A DNA stretch of 64,000 bases, taken from contig CM045993.1 in NCBI GenBank assembly GCA_025175895.1, forward strand, positions 61,384,621 through 61,448,620, read 5' to 3'. Positions 21,813-33,019 of this stretch are shown piece by piece (position 1 is the stretch's first letter; each line of letters begins with the position of its first letter). The position numbers were made by a program, and so were the translations under genes. The notes under the pieces are model-generated. The model was not told where the DNA came from. It saw only the letters and a program-made list of their open reading frames with translations, and searched no databases. The stretch is from Wurfbainia villosa. Its lineage: Eukaryota > Streptophyta > Magnoliopsida > Zingiberales > Zingiberaceae.

Positions 21813-22321
21813 GAACTTACAAATTATATTTCTTACTACTATTTCTTACTTTTTATTTTCATGGAACTAGCATAGGACATACCTTAGATATCATGCACCT
21901 ATAGATTTAAGAAGCCAATACATCTCACAACACATAGGACTAATGTGTTTGTGTACTTAGCCACGTAGATGGGCGTGAGATGTTAGGACCTTACTCCTGG
22001 TTCCAGATGTAGAGCTAGTGCATCACCATGAACCACGGAGTATAATAATACATACTAACCGACTCTAACTAGGACTGGTTGATCTTTCATATCAATCAAG
22101 CCAAATATGAGTCGAACATTTTATAGATGAGCTTCTTTTCAGTATATTATTTTCAAAATAATATGGAACATGCTTGGACTTTAAATTTAATACTTATTTT
22201 TGTCTTTCACATACCCCCGAGAAAAAGGCCAATGTTAAGGGATCAATTTTTTTTTAAGGCCAAAGATAAGGGATCATTTTTTTTTTGATAACCTAACTCA
22301 CTTCATATTTATGAAAACTTT
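21813..22321 (+). other. 3' noncoding part of B2
   Basis: No gene. The first ~85 bp match, in reverse complement, the sequence at ~40090-40174 next to B4 pol. Near 22225-22290 an AAGGGATCATTTTTT-like segment occurs twice. The B2 polypurine tract is not reached. Confidence 0.7.
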
Positions 22322-23400
22322 GTAGGGATGCATACTGAAAAGTCTATCTTTTGTATGAACATCTTTATTTTGAAATAAGAATCACATGATCATTGTTTGC
22401 ATGGTTATGCAATATTGTCTAATACATTACATTGTAGATAACATGGTGTGTGGTGTCACACGGGAGATCATGTTATCGGCTCCTTGTAAAGTATAAGTAA
22501 AGGCTCACATCCGAGATGGCTTTAGATAAACCATCGGAATGGTTGTAGTGTGATTTGGTATTGGTTTGTCTTGACCATAGAATCACACTAGTGCACTTTG
22601 TGTGTATTGAGTAGGACCAACTTAGAGGTGATTTGATTTATTGCTGACTACATAATCGAATTGGACCTCAAATATTATATTGTACATACTCTTAATCCCG
22701 ATATAATAACGGGCACATATACTTAGTACTCATCTCTTTGATTTACCAATGGGCGAGATTTATAGATTAAATCGATAGGCTCGGTAAGTTGGGAGATGAT
22801 ATTATTTATATGGTGTGTCATTGATTATAGGAGGAAACCATGTCCTATATATTAGGATGATGATGTCCCCTTGAGGAGCTCATAAGGTTCATCATGTAAA
22901 CCCTGCAGGTGGACTTGGTCCGGCATGACGAAAAGGTTGAGTGGTACTACTCAAGGAGTTAGATGTTGATTAATTAATGGTCAGTAAATTAATTAATCGA
23001 CGGACATTTGAGATCTTAAACACGGGGAGAAAATGTACAAATAATATATGGAGCCCATATTATCATATGGGGGTTGGTGAGGTAGATCGATGATGATCCT
23101 TTAGTGGATTGGATTATCATTAGTGGATCGGACTTTATGTGGGCTTGATCCATGGGTGGCCAAGACCCAACTCCTCCTCATGGTCCCTATTGTAGCCTAT
23201 TAACACCTCATGAAGCTTAGATCCAATGGATAGAAACAAAACTCTAGATCCAAAGGTAGAGATTAAATCTCTAAGATTCGATGGTTGAGATTAAATCTCT
23301 AGATCCGACGGTTGAGATTAAATCCCTAGAACCAATGGTGGAGATTAAACCAAGGCTTATCCCTAACTCTATAAAAGGGTGGACTAGGGGTGGGCAGCAA
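22322..23400 (+). repeat. A2 LTR, part 1 (family-A relative)
   Basis: Starts TGTAGGGATG and follows the family-A LTR, with many differences, to the TATA region (TATAAAA at 23370-23376). Its 27-bp array has only about four recognisable units (23217-23350), against about ten in A. It stops at 23400, where element D is inserted. Confidence 0.82.
23396..23400. repeat. Target-site duplication AGCAA, left copy (element D)
   Basis: Repeated at 28776-28780. A2 LTR sequence resumes after the right copy. Confidence 0.88.
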
Positions 23401-24609
23401 TGTAGGGGATCGGTACGGTACGAATGGCCGGCTAGAGGGGGGTGAATAGCCCTTTTCGTTTGGATGCCGGTATTTGCTCGTCTACAAAACTAATTAGCGC
23501 AAGCGGAAGACTAATAAAGACAAACAAATAGAAATACGAGAAAACAATCGCTAACAAAGAATGTAACGTGGTTCACGGCTACGCCGCTAATCCACGATCC
23601 CGATTCGTCCGAGGTGAATCACTCCTTCAAAGCCAATCCAATATTGGTCTCTCCTTTGCACCAAGCTAGGTGGAGGTAACCTTTACAAATCAAGCACACT
23701 CCCTCTTTTACAATAGATGTGAAAGAGAGCTAAAAGAAGGAGTTTGAATCTTGTGGAGCACTTGGATGGTCGTTTAGGACTTGAGCATTAACCTCCCAAA
23801 GCTCCACACCTTCTCTTTTTATAGAGAAGGCTGATTTCTTCCCGTTGGCCGCCACTAGTCGACTGCCTCCCTTGGCGATCGTATACTACTGCCTCCGAAC
23901 ACGCGTCGGATCCCGACCATTGTAGTCAAACGGAACTCTTGGCGATCGGTGATGGACCTCATCATTCACGCCTCGTAATCGATCGCCGATCGGCTACGAG
24001 CAGTCTCGTGATCAAAACCCTATTGACGATCATTGCGCCTTGGCCGATCGGTGATGATCTTAGCGATCGGCGCGCCCATGCGATCACGCCACAATCCGAT
24101 CGATCGTATACCGGTCGAACTACACTCGACTCGGAAGCGATCGGCTGCGACATGACGGATCGGCCCGGTGTCGAAAACCATCCGACACTTGGCCAAAGTG
24201 GCATTTCACCTAAGAGCTACCCTTCCCCGGGTTACAATCGCTCACTCTCATCTCTCGGAGTCCCTCGCCTTCGAAGTTCTCTTCGTTCTCGGCCACGTCC
24301 CTCGGCAGCATCAGGCGCACGGCTCTGCAATGCTCCTTCGCGTCTCTTGCCTCGAAGTCTACTTCCTCTGGCTTCACTCCAAGCTTCTCGTCCGGCGGTC
24401 CCTCGGATGCTCCAAGCGCATGGCTTCCGCAAAGCTATCCTTCACCGACTCAAGGCACGAGTCATGAGATGTGAAACTCGCCACGGCTCCATGTGCGAAT
24501 TACTAAGTCCTGCACGACTTCAACGCACATATCACATCAACATATCAAACTAACTTAAACCCTTTGCCACACTATCAAAACCATATTACGGCAAGGGATT
24601 TCCCTAACA
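23401..24609 (-). repeat. 3' LTR of D
   Basis: 1209 bp, TGTAGGGGATCGG to CCCTAACA in plus orientation. It is almost the same as the 5' LTR except for a CGATCGG-rich stretch at ~23840-24180, which differs strongly between the two copies. A TATA-like CTCTTTTTATAGAG lies at ~23812-23825. Confidence 0.88.
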
Positions 24610-24626
24610 ATCTCCCCCTTTTTGAT
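24610..24626 (-). other. Polypurine tract of D
   Basis: The minus strand reads ATCAAAAAGGGGGAGAT before the LTR end, the same tract as in B1. Confidence 0.86.
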
Positions 24627-25894
24627 GTGTGGCAATCCGTTTAAGTTAGGTAAAAACATTTGATATAAATTCTAAGGTAAGAAAGCATGTAAAGATAAAC
24701 ATGATATAGCAACATGCAACTCCCCCTTAATCCATGAAATTCTCTATGCAAATTTTCTCCCCCTATCATATATTTCTCCCCCTTAAATAATTAACTTAAA
24801 CATAATTATTTCTCCCCCTTTAACACCATCAAAAAGATTAACTCTAATTTATAAGCTCATGGCATCAAGTATAAAGAGAAACATACACTAAAATCAGTCA
24901 AAACCTGATAAAATCAGGTTACTGTACTTGTTCACAGTCCATCAGTCGACTGCTATCAGTATGGCAGTCGGTGCACAAAGAATCCAATTTGATTTTCGGA
25001 TGAATTTTAAATGCACTATTAATTCCAGAAAATTCGAAAAATCATGAAATTTGGGGAACATATTTCTTTTAAGTATATCTATTAGTGAAAAATAGGTTTT
25101 CATGAAAAATCATTATATTTCTACATATTTGCCAAAAATCCAAAAGCTTTAAAAACTACTAGGTTTTTTTATCATAAGAGTATCCATTTTACCACCTAGT
25201 CTTGCATCCAATTGTTTCAAAACATGAATACTTAGATTTTAGATTAAGAAATTGTTTTGAAAACATATGAAATATCCAACCATGATCTTTGGGCAATATG
25301 TCTATGAATTAAACATAAGTCTTCCCCATGATTGGTCTATTATTGCTATTTTGATACTTTAAATGACCATCTAAATGCCATAGGCATTAGTGGACATTTG
25401 TATCATCCTAATATCTCACCCATGCTAAGTTTGCAATCAAGTTAGCCTATAGTGAGTGTGAGATGCATCCTAGGGGGTATTTGTATATACTTAACCAATA
25501 TATTCATGCAATTCTATCATGGTTAAGTATCAACCTCACAATTAACATGATCATAATGACATATATGAATCAATTTCACATTATGATTATGAAATACATG
25601 TTTTCATTAAATTATAATCATGTATTAGGTATTATATGATGATAATACACAAAGTATCACCTAAAGCATGATTCAAATCTATTTCTCATGATAACGTGCC
25701 AAATTTCAAAAACATAAATCATGATTACAAATATACATAGGAATTACATCAATCATCATGATTTAAGAAATATTATCTATTTATGGGCACGTTATCATCA
25801 TCCAACACTATCTAAAAAATGTTGTCCCGTCATCCTAAGTCAACCAAAATATGATATAGGTTAATTCCATATGGTTGACTACCCTAGGGTTATC
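24627..25894 (-). other. Noncoding region of D between gag and 3' LTR
   Basis: AT-rich, no coding potential seen. It holds several AAGGGGGAG stretches (24715-24835, minus strand) and one AGTCGACT palindrome near 24950. It occupies the place where pol would be in a full element. Confidence 0.75.
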
Positions 25895-27631
25895 CTAACC
25901 CTTAAGGATGGATTTTGGAACCCAAAATAAGTTCTTTCCTATTGGGTTCACTAAGTATTCCTTGGGAATCCATTTTCTAGCTATTATCTTCTTCTTATCT
26001 TGTCCCCTAGCTATTAGGCATTTGTAGGCCTTTTCATTTTTCTTTTCCTTGTAGCCTAGGCCCTTTTTGTTGAAGCTAGCTCTTTGGCTCCCTAAGATCA
26101 TGTTCAATGTGTTGGAGCCAATAGTGAATTTTTCTAGGGCTTTTGCTAAATAATCTACCTTTTCCCTTAAGGCCCTATTTTCATTTATACATGCATCACT
26201 AACATCTAATGGCACATAAAGGTCATGTGAGCATGCATCATTTAAGCTAGAAGAAGTATCATTATTATTTAAACATGCATTTTCTAGCTTATATTCCAAA
26301 GCCTTAATTTGATTAAGCATGCTTTTATTTTTCTTTTTCATTCCAAATAAGTCCTTAGTTAAACTAGAAATTATGGAAACTATTTTCTTAGGAGAAGCTT
26401 TCGTTACCATAGTTTCCATATCTTCTTCTTCTTCTTCGGATGAGGAGGATGTAGAAGCTCCCCCTTCACTTGAGCTCTCTCCTCTTGAGCTTGATCCTTC
26501 ATTTTCGGAGGAAGAGCAATCCAAGTCATCAAAGGCCATCAAGGCCAAATTGGTGACAAAGGCATTCTCCTCATCCGATGATGATGAAGAGGATGAGGAT
26601 GGGTCATCCCAAGTCCTTGCCTTTAGGGCTTTGACCTTTCCCTTTTCCTTTGTCTTCTTCTCCTCTTCCTTTTTCTTCTTGCTCCCCTTTTTCTTCTTCT
26701 TTTCTTCCTTCTTTTTCTTTTCTTCTTTGCTTTTGTTTAGGAGGGGACAATTATCCCTTATGTGCCCTTCTCCTTGGCAATTGTAGCATATGACCTTCCC
26801 CCTTGGTCTTCTATTCCTATCATGAGATTTATCAAATCTAAAATTCTTAAATGCACGTCTTACCTTCCTTACCATGTAGGCCTCTTCCGTGCTATCCATG
26901 GAGGAGGAAGACGCTTCATCATCAGAGGAGGAGGAGATCTCTATCTTCTTCTTCCCCTTATTTGCCAACAATGCTACTCCTCTTGAGGGTTGAATTCTAG
27001 GCTCCTCTTGTCTTCCTTCAAGCCTAGTTTCGTGGAGCTCCATTGTTGAGAAAAATTCCTCCAAGGTACTTACTTCCAAGTTCTTGGAGATGTAGAACGA
27101 ATCCACCATGGAGCTCCACTTTGAGGACCGGGGAAAGGAATCTATAGCCTTCATGAGCATGTCCCGGTTTGATAGCTTCTCACCTACACTTGTTAGCCCA
27201 ATTAAAATTTCTTTAAACCTAGAGTGTAGTGAGGTTACCTTTTATCCCTTTTCTAGTTTTATATTGGATAGTTGGGAGCGGAGGAGGTCTCTCCTTGCTA
27301 GCTTGGCCTCGGATGTGCCTTCATGGAGTTCTATAAGCTTCTCCCACATCTCTTTGGCGCTAGCACAATCTCCGATCCGGTTGATCTCTTGTTGGGGGAG
27401 CACATTGAAAAGATGATGTTTTGCCTTTGAGTTCGTAAGGTGCTCCTCTCTTTGCTTCTTAGTCCATCGTGATTTTTCGATTTGTTCACCCTTTTCATCC
27501 CTAGGAAACTCGAACCCATTTTCCATTATTAGCATAATATCAAAATCGGTCTCGTAGAATACCTCCATTCTCTTTTTCCACCAAGAGAATTCGCCGTCGA
27601 ACTTCGGTGGGTGGATGTTTGAGCCGGCCAT
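25895..27631 (-). pseudogene. Gag of element D with one internal stop
   Basis: 579 codons from ATG 27631 (MAGSNIHPPKFDGEFSWWKK) to a stop at 25895, in one frame, with a single TAA at 27244-27242 (codon 130). N-terminal gag core: WTKKQREEHLTNSKAKH and LIELHEGTSEAKLARRDLL. Zinc knuckle CYNCQGEGHIRDNC, followed by a Lys/Glu-rich run, then Ser- and Glu-rich stretches and a C-terminal part ending WVPKSILKG. The SIRE-like C-terminus is preserved. Apart from the TAA it looks functional, so the stop may be recent or a sequencing error. Confidence 0.88.
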
Positions 27632-27679
27632 TTTGAATGTTGCTTGTTGTGGCGGTTAGTCCTCGACAAGCTTTCCTTG

Positions 27680-27691
27680 GCTCTGATACCA
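27680..27691 (-). other. Primer-binding site of D
   Basis: The minus strand reads TGGTATCAGAGC, two bases from the LTR. Confidence 0.92.
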
Positions 27692-27693
27692 CT

Positions 27694-28775
27694 TGTAGGG
27701 GATCGGTACGGTACGAATGGCCGGCTAGAGGGGGGTGAATAGCCCTTTTCGTTTGGATGCCGGTATTTGCTCGTCTACAAAACTAATTAGCACAAGCGGA
27801 AGACTAATAAAGACAAACAAATAGAAATACGAGAAAACAATCGCTAACAAAGAATGTAACGTGGTTCACGGCTACGCCGCTAATCCACGATCCCGATTCG
27901 TCCGAGGTGAATCACTCCTTCAAAGCCAATCCAATATTAGTCTCTCCTTTGCACCAAGCTACGTGGAGGTAACCTTTACAAATCAAGCACACTCCCTCTT
28001 TTACAATAGATGTGAAAGAGAGCTAAAAGAAGGAGTTTGAATCTTGTGGAGCACTTGGATGGTCGTTTAGGACTTGAGCATTAACCTCCCAAAGCTCCAC
28101 ACCTTCTCTTTTTATAGAGAAGGCTGATTTCTTCCGTTCAGCGCCACCACGATCGGCTTCCTTGGCGCGATCGTCATCTACAATGGCCTCCGAACACGTC
28201 GATCCCGACCGCCGAGTCCATCAGCGGAACTCTTGGCAATCGATTGATGGACCTCATCACGATCGGCCGCCCGTAGTCGATCGCCAATCGATCACGTAAC
28301 CCGCCTCGTGTGCGAAACCCTATTGACTACCGATCAGATCGGTCTCCGACACTTGGCCAAATGGCCAAGTTTCACCTAAGAGCTACCCTTCTCTGGGTTA
28401 CAATCGCTCACTCTCATCTCTCGGAGTCCCTCGCCTTCGAAGTTCTCTTCGTTCTCGGCCATGTCTCTCGGCAGCATCAGGCGCACGGCTCTGCAATGCT
28501 CCTTCGCGTCTCTTGCCTCGAAGTCTACTTCCTCCGACTTCACTCCAAGCTTCTCGTCCGGCGGTCCCTCGGATGCTCCAAGCACACGGCTTCCGCAAAG
28601 CTATCCTTCACCAACTCAAGGCACGAGTCATGAGATGTGAAACTCACCACGGCTCCATGTGCGAATTACTAAGTCCTGCACGACTTCAATGCACATATCA
28701 CATCAACATATCAAACTAACTTAAACCCTTTGCCACACTATCAAAACCATATTACGGCAAGGGATTGCCCTAACA
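27694..28775 (-). repeat. 5' LTR of D
   Basis: 1082 bp. About 127 bp shorter than the 3' LTR, and the difference falls in the CGATCGG-rich stretch (28135-28365). Confidence 0.88.
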
Positions 28776-28780
28776 AGCAA
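28776..28780. repeat. Target-site duplication AGCAA, right copy (element D)
   Basis: Matches 23396-23400. Confidence 0.88.
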
Positions 28781-30535
28781 TATAGAGGGAGAGGAAAGGG
28801 GGCTAGGGTTTTGGGCGGCAAGAGCAAGGGAGGTTAGGGTTTTGGGTGGCCATAATTAAGGAAAGTTTTTTCTTCTTCTTCCTTTGGTGGTCGAAACCCT
28901 TCCTCCTTCTTCTCTCCTTGGTTTGGCCGGTGCCCAAGCTTCTCCCCTTGCTCTATGGCTTATGATGGATGAGTTTAGGGTTGCTTCCCATGGGTGGCAA
29001 CCAATCCTAGGTGGGATAAGAATAGGAGTGGGGCTAGGGTTAGGGTTTGGGTGTTGGTGTTGGGCGGCAACAAGGGGAGGAGAGATCCTTTCTTCTTCTT
29101 CCTAAGATTGGCCGGCCCCTCTTCCTCCTTCCCTCTACTTTGGCCAAAGCTCAATCTATTCTTCTCCCCTTCATCCTTGGCTGGAAATTAGGAGAGCTTA
29201 GTTTAGGGTTTGGACGGAAACAAGGAGAAGGAGTGTTTTCCTTTCTCTTCTCCAAGTGTTGGTCGGTGCCCATGCCCTTGTTGTTTCTCCTTTGGATGGT
29301 TTCCATACTCCATGTTCTCTTCCTTGGCCGGTGGCAACATCGAGTTTATTGACTTGGTGGCCGGTTCTAGATAGGAAGATGAGTTTTGTTTTAGGATCTT
29401 CCTTTGTTCGGAGTGAACAGGGAGGTTAGGGTTTTGGGTGTCCACAATTAAGGAAAGTTTTTTCTTCTTCTTCCTTTGGTGGCCGAAACCCTTCCTCCTT
29501 CTTCTCTCCTTGGTTTGGCCGTCGCCCAAGCTTCTCCTCTTGCTCTATGGCTTATGATGGATGAGTTTAGGGTTGCTTCCCATGGGCGACAACCAATCCT
29601 AGTTGGGATAGGAATAGGAGTGGGGCAAGGGTTAGGGTTTTGGTGTTGGTGTTGGGCGGCAACAAGGGGAGGAGAGATCCTTTCTTCTTCTTCCTAAGGT
29701 TGGCCAGCCCCTCTTCCTTCTTCCCTCTACTTTGGCCAAAGCTCAATCTATTCTTCTCCCCTTTATCCTTGGCCGAAAATTAGTAGAGCTTAGTTTAGGG
29801 TTTAGGCAGCAACAAGGAGAAGGAGTGTTTTCCTTTCTCTTCTCCAAGTTTTTGTCGGCGCCCATGCCCTTGTTGTTTCTCCTTTGGTTGGTTTCCATAC
29901 TCCATGTTATCTTACTTGGCCACCGGCAACATTGAGTTTATTGACTTGGTGGCCGGTTCTAGATAGGAAGATGAGTTTTGTTTTAGGATCTTCCTTTGTT
30001 CGGAGTGAACAAGGAAAGGAAGATTGGTGATCTAGGAGGCTTCAACTTTTGGTAGATCGTCGCCCACACGACGTCCGAAAGGAGGAAGGACATACAATAG
30101 AAGATCAAGAGGTATAATCTTGTTTATTTTGATTAGTGTTCTTTTGTATTATGTTTATAATTGCTTTTCAATTATATGTATGTTTTGTGTGGATGGTTAC
30201 TTGCTTGTATTTGTTTTTCAACTATGAGCATGATATAAATCTATATATGGCTAAATAATACTTGGATCCCAAGCATAAACACAAAAACCGTCGATCCGAA
30301 CATCGTCTATTCCGCGGCTACTCGTAGAATAGAGGATGGTCGCTTGAACAATGAGTTTGTTCAAGTGACCTCTCTAAACGAATAGCACGACGATGACTTG
30401 GTTGTTTGGGCAATCCCTTGTGTCTAGGATTAAATTTTTAATCCAGGGAAATCGATGAGATTGCCATGAACAAACGACTAAGTTGAAGTGGGAAGCGAAG
30501 TTTTCCCTCACGGACTTGATAAGCAAAACCCTTCA
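28781..30535 (+). repeat. A2 LTR, part 2
   Basis: Continues after element D with the GC-rich, TAGGGTTT-containing part of the family-A type LTR, then the conserved CACACGACGTCC/ATAGAAGATCAAGAGG block near 30065-30115. It ends CCTTCA, followed by a primer-binding site at 30538. It contains a 592-bp tandem duplication. Confidence 0.78.
28831..30014 (+). repeat. 592-bp tandem duplication inside the A2 LTR
   Basis: 28831-29422 and 29423-30014 align end to end with scattered differences. Both begin AGGTTAGGGTTTTGGGTG and end GTTCGGAGTGAACA plus a few bases. The short ORFs in both copies come from this GC-rich LTR sequence and are not regarded as genes. Confidence 0.85.
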
Positions 30536-30937
30536 ATTGGTATCAGAGCTTCCGGGCAAAACCTTCAAACTTAACTTTAAGTTTTGAAAATTTACTTAAC
30601 TTGAAAATTCACTTAACTCATTTTTGTTTACTAAATGGAAGTAAAGGCTAAGTTAAGAAGTTTTCTTAACTTAAACGTTTCACTAAGGCCAACTTTAAGT
30701 AATGTTAATTACTTAAACTCTTTCTAGATAGCAACCCTCAAGGGGGAGGAGTAAGGTCTTTCTTCAAGACTCACCCTCGGTCAAGGGGGAGGTTTCCTCA
30801 AGGGGGAGTACTTGAAGAAAATTCTTACTACTCAAACTTAATCTTCATTTTTGTTTCTCATACACATTATTATTCTTCATGCATACTATTTTCTTAACTT
30901 TGCATGTGGGTTTGCCATAAATCAAAAAGGGGGAGAT
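30536..30937 (+). other. Internal remnant with primer-binding site and polypurine tract only 400 bp apart
   Basis: Starts with TGGTATCAGAGC (30538-30549) and ends with ATCAAAAAGGGGGAGAT (30921-30937). It contains repeated CAAGGGGGAG stretches typical of the 3' noncoding part of these copia elements and no coding sequence. All of gag and pol is deleted. The LTR on its left (A2) and the LTR on its right (E) are not the same family. Confidence 0.78.
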
Positions 30938-32731
30938 TGTGTTAGTGAAAGCCCTAGAGCCAATCATGTGATGATTGTTGTATGGACTTTATTGTATCAT
31001 ATTTCTATTTATAAAGGCATGGTTATTATATTTACTTGTATTGGTGCCAAATAACTAAATATAATAATGTCCTTGAGTAGTAGGTTCTTATCTATATCAA
31101 TCGATTGGTTGAATCGATAATGAGATGATATAGAGAACACTACTCTTAATCATTCCTAGTTGAGTATTAACATTCAGGGACAATGTTAATGCGTAGAGAC
31201 TAGCATGTAGGTCAACACGATGACTTGATCTCACAAGTCATGGATATGAGATATCAAGTTGACACATGGGTATGCATTGGAGAATGTATACTGAATGACC
31301 CGCCATGAGAAAGTATCATGGATCGTTATATGAGTGTCATATACTTTCTCATGTGGCTATTAGTATGACTATTAGTCCTTAGACCTGAAGTCACCATGGT
31401 TCCCTACATAAGGAGTTGCATACTTTGGCTTCGTCAAACGTCACCCATAAATGGGTGGACAATAAAGGCGATTACTGGGTATGTAACAAATTATGCGGAG
31501 GGATGTGAGTGATGTAGATGAGATCTATCCCTCCTATATGACGGGGGTGACATCGATATTCTTGATAGAGTGAGACCACGAAGTGCATGGCCATGCCCAA
31601 ATGAGTCAATATGAGATATTGAGCTCATTTGATTAGAGTGAGTCTACTTGGAGTTAAAGATATAGATTATACCGAGGATGATACGGTCTATGCCTCAATT
31701 GGTCAATATATATGTCAAGGATAGAGGGACATTGTCACATATTGTGAGAGTCACAATTAGTAGTCACAAAGGTGATGTTGGAGTGTAACATTCTTGTAAC
31801 TTGGGTAGCAATGATGTGTTGCTAGATACCGCTCATTGCTTATGTTCCTAAATCGGTTTAGGGACATTGCCAATGTTACAAGAACCTATAGGGTCACACA
31901 CTAAGGGCAATTAGATGGAGATTAGGTTCATATGATGAACCATGAGGATTAGGTTCATGGGATGAACCAAATTGGATTAAGAGTAATCCTAATTAGACTA
32001 ATTGAGTTGGACTCAATTTGATTCATCAAATCAATTTAAATTAATGAATAGAGATTCATTAAATTAAATTGACTTAAATCAAATGGTTGGATTTGATCAA
32101 CCATGGGAGATAAGAGGTCAATTTTGACTTGACTTGAGAGGGATGATAAAAGGTCAAGTTTGACTTGACAAAATGCCATGTCATGATGATGACATGGCAT
32201 GCCCGGCCAATGATGATGCTCCACATCATCATTGACGTAGCATGTGGTGACACCTCATGAGGGAGACCAAGAGCCATTGGCTCTTGGAGGAGTTACATGC
32301 ATGCATTTAACCTCCCAAGACTTGAAGTGACCGGCCACTCCATTAGATGGGTAATTGATTTTTGGTGAGTTACACAACTTCATCTTCTTCCTTGGATCAC
32401 CCTCTCAAGCTCTCCCAACCTCCTTGGCCGAAATTCCTAAAGGGTGCTAGTACACTCTAAGGTATTTTTCTCCACCAATTGCTTGTGTGGATACCAATAG
32501 AGGAGTGTGCACTTGACACTCTCGAGTTCCGACAAACCTTTTGGACGAGGGGGATTTGCGAAGGGCGTCGCATCGAGGGTAACTTCTTATCATGTAGATC
32601 TAGAGTAGATCTAAAGGTATTAAACACATACATATTAATTTTATATTTTATACTTCGCACAGATCCGTGGCTGGGGCTTCCGAGGTTTTCGCAATGCAAA
32701 AAGCGGTTTTTGTGGCTCGGAAAACCCAATA
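30938..32731 (+). repeat. LTR of copia element E
   Basis: About 1794 bp starting TGTGTTAGTG (or TGTTAGTG at 30940), directly after a polypurine tract, and ending CCCAATA directly before a primer-binding site. No second copy is in the window. The final CA reads TA. The short ORFs here have no recognisable product. Confidence 0.72.
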
Positions 32732-32732
32732 G

Positions 32733-32744
32733 TGGTATCAGAGC
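32733..32744 (+). other. Primer-binding site of E
   Basis: TGGTATCAGAGC one base after the E LTR. Confidence 0.88.
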
Positions 32745-33019
32745 CATGTGCGAAGCATGTATGTATTTCTTTTTTATAGTTTTTATATTAGATATAAAAA
32801 TTACAGATTTTTATGTTTCTGTAAATTTCCTATGTTTATATAATTTTTTGGTATTTTTCTCGAAGAGTCGAAGCAACGAGTGTTGGGACACTTGTCGGCT
32901 TCAACCACCGAGAAAAACTCTCCGAAACGACGAGTTCTCGCTTTAGGTTTTTGGGACAGCGACTTAAGTAGTTGTAAGATCGTAGTAGGGACACTCACAA
33001 AGTTTATTTTGTGAGTAGG
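32745..33019 (+). other. Leader of E, cut off by B3
   Basis: About 275 bp of untranslated leader; no gene seen. Element E is interrupted here by the B3 LTR, and its remainder is not found in the window. Confidence 0.65.

Larger units (their letters stand above)
15184..22321 (+). mobile_element. SIRE-like copia element B2, 3' LTR missing
   Basis: 5' LTR 15184-16283, primer-binding site 16286-16297, gag 16501-18138, a 580-bp spacer, pol 18717-21812 and 3' noncoding sequence up to 22321, where the A2 LTR begins. No B2 3' LTR is seen to the right of A2, so the 3' end was lost or moved. It is inserted in, or recombined with, the B1 5' LTR. Gag and pol carry nonsense codons but no clear frameshift. 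Confidence 0.87.
23401..28775 (-). mobile_element. SIRE-like gag-only copia element D, 5.4 kb
   Basis: Minus strand: 5' LTR 28775-27694, primer-binding site 27691-27680, gag 27631-25895, noncoding 25894-24627, polypurine tract 24626-24610, 3' LTR 24609-23401, with AGCAA duplicated outside. There is no pol. Its ends, TSD and gag are well preserved, which suits a non-autonomous element moved by another element's enzymes. Confidence 0.9.

Noticed and set aside
23939..24553. 204-codon plus frame in the D 3' LTR, with a shorter relative at 28310-28719
   Set aside because: Lies antisense in the LTR, includes the hypervariable CGATCGG stretch, and is not preserved as a frame between the two LTRs.
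26319..26986. Plus-strand frames opposite D gag, rich in Ser, Phe and Leu
   Set aside because: Shadows of the acidic and Lys-rich low-complexity parts of the minus-strand gag.
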